Positions 5,138-9,395 of a stretch of 9,395 nt of DNA are shown here, piece after piece. The translations under genes and the position numbers were made by a program. The stretch is from an uncultured Sutterella sp. (GTDB taxonomy: Bacteria; Pseudomonadota; Gammaproteobacteria; Burkholderiales; Burkholderiaceae_F), in contig URYO01000036.1 of assembly GCA_900552195.1 (NCBI GenBank), positions 1 through 9,395 on the forward strand, written 5' to 3'. Each line of letters begins with the position of its first letter. Position 1 is the stretch's first letter. A model generated the notes under the pieces. It saw only the letters and a list, made by a program, of their open reading frames with translations. It searched no databases and was not told where the DNA came from.

Positions 5138-6115
5138 ATGTTCGTAAAAAAACTCATCCCCTTTGCAGTTGCAGCTTCTTTCGCTATGGCAGGCGCCGCT
5201 GCTTTTGCTAAAACAGAATTCGTCACGATCGGCACCGGCGGCATCACCGGTGTTTACTATCCGACAGGCGGTGCGATTGCCAAGATCGTGAATGCTAAAA
5301 AAGATCAGTACGGCGTTCGTGCTTCCGTAGAATCGACCGGCGGCTCTAAATTCAACATTAACGCCATCGACTCTAAAGATCTGGACTTCGGCATCGCTCA
5401 GGCTGATACACAGTACATGGCATATAACGGCAAAGGTGCTTGGGAAGGCAAACCCGTTAAAAAACTCCGCGCTGTTTTCGCTCTGGCTCCGGAAGCTGTG
5501 ACTTTCGTTGCTGCCGATGACGCCAACATCAAGTCCGTGAAAGACGTGAAAGGCAAGACCATTAACCTTGGTGACCCGGGCTCCGGCAACCGCATTAACT
5601 CTACCGACATCTTCAACGCCGTCGGAATCGTTCCGGGGAAAGATTTCCGTGACGAAAAACTGAAACCCGCCGACGCTCCCAGAATTCTGCAGGACGGACG
5701 TATTGACGGCTTCTTCTACACCGTCGGTCATCCGAACGGCAACATTAAAGAAGCAACTGCCGGCAAACGCAAAGTCCGCATCGTTCCGATTTCCGAAGCT
5801 GAAGTTGCTTCTCTGCTGAAAGAAGCTCCCTACTACAGCATGACCGAAATCCCGATGGATCAGTATCCCGACGCTGTCAACGCTAAGGACAAAGTAAAGA
5901 CTGTCGGTATGCTCGCCACCTTAGTGACCTCTGCCGATACACCGGATGATGTCGTTTATGCCGTCACCAAAGAAGTGATGACCAACCTCGATCAGTTCCG
6001 CAAATTGCATCCTGCTCTTGCCAACCTGACGCCGGAAAGCATGCTTCAGGGTCTGACCGCCCCGATCCATCCGGGTGCTCTCAAGTACTACAAAGAAGCA
6101 GGTCTCGTGAAGTAA
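5138..6115 (+). CDS. TAXI family TRAP transporter solute-binding receptor
   Basis: The periplasmic receptor of a TRAP uptake system; it captures the substrate and delivers it to the membrane permease encoded next. Seen: 325 residues. A Sec signal peptide has a KK n-region, a hydrophobic core at 6-21 and an AFA cleavage motif at 22-24. The TAXI hallmark GTGGITGVYYPTGG lies at 32-45, and the VKDVKGKTINLGDPGSGNR hinge segment follows in the first half, with INSTDIF after it. The TVGHPNGNIKEA segment is also typical of TAXI proteins. GGAG at 5128-5131 lies six bases before the ATG. Known: TAXI receptors studied so far bind small carboxylates or amino acids such as glutamate or 2-oxoglutarate; the substrate here is not readable. 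It is expressed with the permease from the sigma-54 promoter. Confidence 0.95.
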   Translation: MFVKKLIPFAVAASFAMAGAAAFAKTEFVTIGTGGITGVYYPTGGAIAKIVNAKKDQYGVRASVESTGGSKFNINAIDSKDLDFGIAQADTQYMAYNGKGAWEGKPVKKLRAVFALAPEAVTFVAADDANIKSVKDVKGKTINLGDPGSGNRINSTDIFNAVGIVPGKDFRDEKLKPADAPRILQDGRIDGFFYTVGHPNGNIKEATAGKRKVRIVPISEAEVASLLKEAPYYSMTEIPMDQYPDAVNAKDKVKTVGMLATLVTSADTPDDVVYAVTKEVMTNLDQFRKLHPALANLTPESMLQGLTAPIHPGALKYYKEAGLVK

Positions 6116-6130
6116 TTCAGCTTTAAATGA

Positions 6131-6160
6131 CGCAAAGACTCGGGACTCCGGGTCTTTGCG
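6131..6160 (+). other. intercistronic hairpin between receptor and permease genes
   Basis: CGCAAAGACTCGG at 6131-6143 pairs with CCGGGTCTTTGCG at 6148-6160: a 13-bp stem (one T-G wobble) and 4-base GACT loop. There is no T-run, so it is not a classical terminator. Such hairpins after binding-protein genes commonly stabilise the upstream mRNA and lower permease expression. A small CCTC-GTTA-GAGG hairpin follows at 6163-6174. Confidence 0.65.
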
Positions 6161-6200
6161 AACCTCGTTAGAGGCTCGTTAAGAAGTAAAAGGAGTCAAC

Positions 6201-8417
6201 ATGACGGACAAATCGAACACAGAAATGCTGCTGCCACAGGCAGGCATCCCGGGCTATATTCCTCAGCCCAAGAAGAATGCCTCCGAAGACGTAATCGGCG
6301 AATACAAAAAACAGGTTCAGCAGCTCGGAGATAAAGGTCTTAAAGAAGATAAGACCGGCCTCTCAGCCAAACTGACGTACATTGTTGCACTGGCATGGGC
6401 CTTTTTCCAAATGTCCACCGCGTCCTGGTTGCTGTTGGACTCTTTATATGTCAAAGCCTTCCACTTGGCTTTTGCCCTTGCACTGATTTATCTCAATCTT
6501 CCCACCCTTAAGTCAGAGCTTAAGTCCCGCTGGGACCTCAGAATTCTGCTGGCAATGAAACGCGTGACGATTGTTGACTGGATGATCGGTATCGTCGGCG
6601 TTATCGGAGCCTTATATATCGTGATTGATTACGCCGGTATTTCCGAGCGTCCCGGCATGCCGATCGGTCGCGACTTGATCTTCGGCGTGATTTTGATTGT
6701 TCTGATGCTGGAAGCGACTCGCCGTGTTCTGGGACCTGCACTTCCCATCATCTGCGGTGCTTTCATCGCCTACGTCTTTTTAGGCCCGTACCTGCCGGAC
6801 GTAGTGGCCTTTAAAGGTGCAACACTTTCCCGCTTCATTTCCCAGATCACGATGGATACACAGGGCATTTACGGTGTTCCGCTGCATGTGTCCGCGACGG
6901 TTGTGTTCCTCTTTGTGATGTTCGGTACGATGCTCGATAGAGCAGGGGGCGGTGCTTTCTTCACACGTTTGGCGATTTCCGGTCTCGGCCAGTATCGCGG
7001 CGGTGCAGCTAAAGCAGCCGTTGTGAGCTCCGCGCTTTCCGGTATGGTTTCCGGCTCTTCAATTGCCAACGTCGTGACCACCGGTACATTCACGATTCCT
7101 CTGATGAAGCGTCTCGGTTATCCGGCCACGAAAGCCGCTGCGATTGAAGTTGCTTCTTCCGTGAACGGCCAGTTAGCTCCTCCGGTTATGGGTGCTGCCG
7201 CCTTCATCATTGCCGAATATGTCAACGTCCCTTATGTTGAAGTGGCAAAGGCTGCTGCCATTCCCGCCTTCGCTTCCTACATTGCTCTGCTGTGGATTAC
7301 TCACATCGAAGCCTGTAAGCTGGGGCTGAGGGGACTTCCTAAGAAAGAACTGCCGAAGTTCTTCGTCGAACTCAAAAACGGTCTTCATTATTTAATTCCG
7401 CTTGCCGTTCTGATTTGGGAACTGGTGGTGGAAATGCACTCAGCCGAACTCTCTGTCTTCCGCGCCATTATCGTGCTCGCTATCATCATGGTCCTGCAGC
7501 CGGTAGCCATTGCTAAAGTTCATGACGCCGACCTTTGGGCAGCCTTCAAGTTCGGAATTAAGAACACACTGAACTCCATGGCCGCAGGTGCAAATAATAT
7601 GGCCGGTGTCGCTCTGGCAACCGCTTCCGCAGGCATCATCGTCGGCTGCGTCTCCCTTGGTTTAGGTCAGCAGATCACTTCCTTTGTCGAAGCGCTTTCA
7701 ATGGGCAACATCTTCCTGATGATCCTCATTACCGCCGTCGCCAGCCTGCTTCTGGGTATGGGTCTTCCGACAACAGCTAACTACATCATCATGGCTTCTC
7801 TAACAGCTCCGGTGATCGTTACGTTAGCTACTGGTCTGACACTGCATGGTCAAGAAATTGCGATTCCGCTGATTGCCGCCCATCTGTTCTGCCTGTACTT
7901 CGGCATCCTGGCCGACGACACACCTCCTGTCGGTCTGGCCGCCTACGCGGGTGCCGCAATTGCAAAAGCGAACCCGATCTCCGTCGGTGTTCAGGGCTTC
8001 CTCTACGATATTCGTACAGCCATCATCCCGGTCTTCTTCCTGTTCAACTCCGACATTCTTCTGATCGGTATTGAATCCCTGCCGGTAAGTCTGATGATTT
8101 TTGCGATGACAGGTTTGGGTATGGTTGCGGTTTCCTCCGCCATCCAGGGCTGGCTGATCGATAAAGTCAACATCCTTGAAAGACTCATTCTTGTTGCCGC
8201 TACCGTTGTTCTGATGTTCCCGGCTCTGATTTCCGGCTACGTCCTTCCGTATGAACAGCGCTGGTGGGGCTACCTTGTCGGTATTGCGCTCTTCGGTATT
8301 GCCTTCCTCTCTCAGAAAGTGCGCTACGGTGCTAAGAAAAAGAATCAGGCTGCAGTTGCAGAATCTGATGATTCATTGCGGCTATACGACCTTTGGCCTG
8401 AATCGTGCGGATGCTGA
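6201..8417 (+). CDS. TRAP transporter permease, 4TM/12TM fusion; C-terminus replaced at a sequence junction
   Basis: The membrane part of the TAXI-TRAP system, in which the small (4TM, DctQ-like) and large (12TM, DctM-like) subunits are one polypeptide; the family is driven by a sodium or proton gradient. Seen: a hydrophilic N-terminal ~55 residues, hydrophobic helices throughout, and DctM signatures: SGSSIANVVTTGTFTIPLMK near 284-303, GMGLPTTANYIIMASLTAPV near 518-537, and ILADDTPPVGLAAYAGAAIA near 568-587. AGGAG at 6191-6195 lies five bases before the ATG. It is 86 bp after the receptor gene. Odd: the natural sequence appears to run only to about residue 724 (KKKNQAAVAESDD). The last 14 residues, to the TGA at 8415-8417, are out-of-frame reading of a different, GC-rich gene. 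All transport helices seem present; only the cytoplasmic tail is affected. Confidence 0.92.
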   Translation: MTDKSNTEMLLPQAGIPGYIPQPKKNASEDVIGEYKKQVQQLGDKGLKEDKTGLSAKLTYIVALAWAFFQMSTASWLLLDSLYVKAFHLAFALALIYLNLPTLKSELKSRWDLRILLAMKRVTIVDWMIGIVGVIGALYIVIDYAGISERPGMPIGRDLIFGVILIVLMLEATRRVLGPALPIICGAFIAYVFLGPYLPDVVAFKGATLSRFISQITMDTQGIYGVPLHVSATVVFLFVMFGTMLDRAGGGAFFTRLAISGLGQYRGGAAKAAVVSSALSGMVSGSSIANVVTTGTFTIPLMKRLGYPATKAAAIEVASSVNGQLAPPVMGAAAFIIAEYVNVPYVEVAKAAAIPAFASYIALLWITHIEACKLGLRGLPKKELPKFFVELKNGLHYLIPLAVLIWELVVEMHSAELSVFRAIIVLAIIMVLQPVAIAKVHDADLWAAFKFGIKNTLNSMAAGANNMAGVALATASAGIIVGCVSLGLGQQITSFVEALSMGNIFLMILITAVASLLLGMGLPTTANYIIMASLTAPVIVTLATGLTLHGQEIAIPLIAAHLFCLYFGILADDTPPVGLAAYAGAAIAKANPISVGVQGFLYDIRTAIIPVFFLFNSDILLIGIESLPVSLMIFAMTGLGMVAVSSAIQGWLIDKVNILERLILVAATVVLMFPALISGYVLPYEQRWWGYLVGIALFGIAFLSQKVRYGAKKKNQAAVAESDDSLRLYDLWPESCGC
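8365..8400. other. junction between Sutterellaceae-like and Bacteroidales-like DNA
   Basis: Left of this interval GC is near 48% (29/60 in 8281-8340) and the permease frame is coherent. Right of it GC is 68% and 73% in two 60-base blocks (8401-8460, 8461-8520), and coding potential moves to another frame belonging to a different gene. No IS end, integrase or att-like repeat marks the break. An assembly chimera is the most likely cause. Confidence 0.75.
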
Positions 8418-8643
8418 ATTCTGCGTCGCCACGTGCGGCCTGCCGCGCCCTGCGACGCTCGCGCTGGTGCGTGCGGCGGCCGAAGCGGGGCATACCGTGG
8501 CGCTGATGTCGCCCTACGACGGCTGCGAACGGCAGGCGCTGTGCGGGCAGATTATCGCGGGACACGCTTCGACGACGGTGGATAACCGCGGTTACCTGCT
8601 GATTTTCAACAACCATTTGCCGAAACAACATTTCAGGATATGA
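8368..8643 (+). CDS. 3' part of an unidentified gene upstream of the adenosyltransferase (5' end lost at the junction)
   Basis: This frame is open through the junction and ends at TGA 8641-8643, overlapping the ATG of the next gene as ATGA, the usual sign of translational coupling. The authentic part is about 88 residues. It has several cysteines (HCGY, CVATCGLP, DGCERQALCG), a helix rich in Ala and Glu (ALVRAAAEAGHTVALMSPYD), and a C-terminal GYLLIFNNHLPKQHFRI stretch. Codon third positions are mostly G or C, as in the adenosyltransferase gene, so I take it to be real coding sequence. An ATG at 8368 falls in frame but has no ribosome site and lies at the break, so it is probably accidental. 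I do not recognise the family. Confidence 0.55.
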   Translation: MIHCGYTTFGLNRADAEFCVATCGLPRPATLALVRAAAEAGHTVALMSPYDGCERQALCGQIIAGHASTTVDNRGYLLIFNNHLPKQHFRI

Positions 8644-9191
8644 AGGTATACACGAAAACGGGCGACAAGGGAATGACCTCGCTGATCGGCGGCGAGCGGG
8701 TCTTCAAGACCGACGAACGGGTCGAGGCTTACGGTACGGTCGACGAACTGGCTGCTTTCACGGCTCTGCTGGCCGACAACATGCGCGGCGACGCTGCGTT
8801 GGCGTCGTCGGTCGGCGACCTGAACCGCATTCTTTCGCGGCTGATGTCGGTCGAGGCGCTGCTGGCCACGGGGCAGTCGGGGAGCGACAAGGTCGCTCCG
8901 CTGGACCCGGAGACCGTTGCATGGCTCGAAGGGCGCATCGACGCCATGCAGGAGGTTCTGAAACCGATTGATAAATTCACGATTCCGGGCGGAAACGCTG
9001 TGGTGTCGATGTGCCACGTGTGCCGCACCGTCTGCCGGCGCGCCGAACGCGCCGCGCTCCGTGCCGACGCCAGATACGGCGTCGACTCCACGGCGCTGGT
9101 CTGGCTGAACCGGCTTTCGGACTATTTCTACCTGCTGGGGCGCACCCTCACGGCCCATTATGCCGTCGACGAGGTCCTGTGGATTCCCTGA
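8640..9191 (+). CDS. pduO: PduO-type cob(I)alamin adenosyltransferase
   Basis: Transfers the 5'-deoxyadenosyl group of ATP to cob(I)alamin (or cob(I)yrinic acid a,c-diamide), making adenosylcobalamin, the cofactor of methylmalonyl-CoA mutase and others. Cytoplasmic, trimeric five-helix-bundle fold. Seen: 183 residues, full family length. The N-terminal ATP loop is TKTGDKGMTSLIGGE at 5-19, then the VEAYGTVDELAAF motif. In the C-terminal half comes CHVCRTVCRRAER, carrying the conserved Arg residues that bind ATP, then WLNRLSDYFYLLGRTL. The MKVYTKTGDKG start and CHVCRTVCRRAER wording match Bacteroidales enzymes as I recall them. The ATG overlaps the upstream stop by 4 bp, and there is no separate Shine-Dalgarno, as expected in Bacteroidetes. 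A strong hairpin terminator follows. GC content is far above that of the genes left of 8365. Confidence 0.95.
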   Translation: MKVYTKTGDKGMTSLIGGERVFKTDERVEAYGTVDELAAFTALLADNMRGDAALASSVGDLNRILSRLMSVEALLATGQSGSDKVAPLDPETVAWLEGRIDAMQEVLKPIDKFTIPGGNAVVSMCHVCRTVCRRAERAALRADARYGVDSTALVWLNRLSDYFYLLGRTLTAHYAVDEVLWIP

Positions 9192-9208
9192 CCTGGCCGG
9201 GTATGTAA

Positions 9209-9250
9209 AATGCGAAGCGGCACATTCCGGGAATCGTGCCGCTTCGCATT
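9209..9250 (+). terminator. intrinsic terminator of the adenosyltransferase gene
   Basis: AATGCGAAGCGGCAC at 9209-9223 pairs perfectly with GTGCCGCTTCGCATT at 9236-9250. The interior ATTCC-G-GGAAT at 9224-9234 pairs again, leaving one bulged C at 9235, so almost the whole 42 bases fold. It starts 17 bp after the stop codon and is followed by an AT-rich GATTTATTTT. Confidence 0.9.
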
Positions 9251-9256
9251 GATTTA

Positions 9257-9279
9257 TTTTGAGGCCGGCGGCCTCAAAA
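9257..9279. repeat. 23-bp perfect inverted repeat in the 3' non-coding tail
   Basis: TTTTGAGGCC-GGC-GGCCTCAAAA is a perfect 10-3-10 palindrome six bases after the previous terminator, flanked by A and T runs on both sides, so it could terminate transcription from either direction. On the plus strand CGCTTTTTAG follows. Confidence 0.6.
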
Positions 9280-9317
9280 TCGCTTTTTAGTATTCTTCCT
9301 CGTTGAAGAAATTTATC

Positions 9318-9336
9318 TATATTGATTATCAATATA
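9318..9336. other. AT-rich 19-bp palindrome in an otherwise empty tail
   Basis: TATATTGAT-T-ATCAATATA is a perfect 9-1-9 palindrome. The 9251-9395 tail holds no gene I can support. A short open frame from ATG 9339 runs off the window end without a ribosome site. A further hairpin, ACCGCC-AGA-GGCGGT, lies at 9375-9389. The palindrome could be an operator or only AT-rich chance symmetry. Confidence 0.35.
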
Positions 9337-9395
9337 TTATGCAGCAATCAATGAATTTTGCGCAAACAAACCGCACCGCCAGAGGCGGTCTGAGG

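Noticed and set aside
4940..5731. A 263-codon minus-strand open frame across the divergent region and the TAXI gene
   Set aside because: It overlaps the sigma-54 promoter and the signal-peptide region of a certain gene, and has no ribosome site or family signature.
9282..9313. Minus-strand codons reading like a gene end (FFNEEEY then stop)
   Set aside because: A stop codon lies only two codons upstream in that frame, so no coding region can be supported; it would matter only if a second junction were proven.
8592..9347. A 251-codon minus-strand open frame opposite the adenosyltransferase
   Set aside because: It covers pduO and its terminator, is rich in Arg, Gln and Val as expected from the reverse of GC-rich coding DNA, and has no recognisable fold.
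9339..9395. Short open frame from ATG 9339 to the window end
   Set aside because: Nineteen codons, no ribosome site, and interrupted by a GC hairpin; too little to call a gene.
1..9395. CRISPR array, tRNA or rRNA genes, phage attachment sites, complete IS elements
   Set aside because: I looked for regularly spaced repeats, cloverleaf-like segments and paired terminal inverted repeats and found none that I could support.

Overview
Most of this window (about 1 to 8370) looks like the chromosome of a gut betaproteobacterium of the Sutterellaceae (Sutterella/Parasutterella type). The aspartate kinase is of the Burkholderiales kind, there is a TAXI-type TRAP transporter, and GC is moderate (29 of 60 bases in 8281-8340). 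The last kilobase (about 8370 to at least 9250) is different. It is much richer in GC (41/60 in 8401-8460, 44/60 in 8461-8520) and carries a PduO-type corrinoid adenosyltransferase of Bacteroidales (Alistipes-like) flavour. The switch falls inside the C-terminus of the TRAP permease gene, so this is most simply a chimeric metagenomic contig; lateral transfer is the less likely alternative. The taxonomic reading is from memory of protein families, not from a search.

Layout. (1) 2-598 is an open frame cut by the window edge: a single-domain VOC (glyoxalase-fold) protein preceded in frame by about 60 residues that resemble the N-terminus of an IS transposase. (2) 611-1081 encodes an unrecognised three-helix membrane protein. 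(3) 1204-2472 is lysC, aspartate kinase, with a possible internal start for a separate regulatory subunit. (4) Three minus-strand oxidoreductase genes follow (transcription order: flavin reductase-like protein, ketopantoate reductase panE-like, quinone reductase mdaB). They converge on lysC at a shared hairpin terminator. (5) A 357-bp divergent intergenic region (4781-5137) holds the best regulatory signals: a near-textbook sigma-54 -24/-12 promoter, an 18-bp upstream palindrome, a one-mismatch IHF-like site between them, and a perfect leader hairpin. (6) 5138-6115 and 6201-about 8372 encode a TAXI periplasmic receptor and a fused 4TM/12TM TRAP permease, separated by a 13-bp-stem hairpin. (7) After the junction come the 3' end of an unidentified gene, the adenosyltransferase overlapping it by 4 bp, a strong terminator, and an AT-rich tail with two further palindromes and a short hairpin.

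Together, the central part describes a nitrogen- or stress-type (RpoN-controlled) sodium-coupled uptake system for a small organic acid or amino acid, divergent from a small redox cluster. LysC stands apart as the entry enzyme for lysine, threonine and methionine synthesis. The Bacteroidales fragment concerns adenosylcobalamin formation and has no functional link to the rest.
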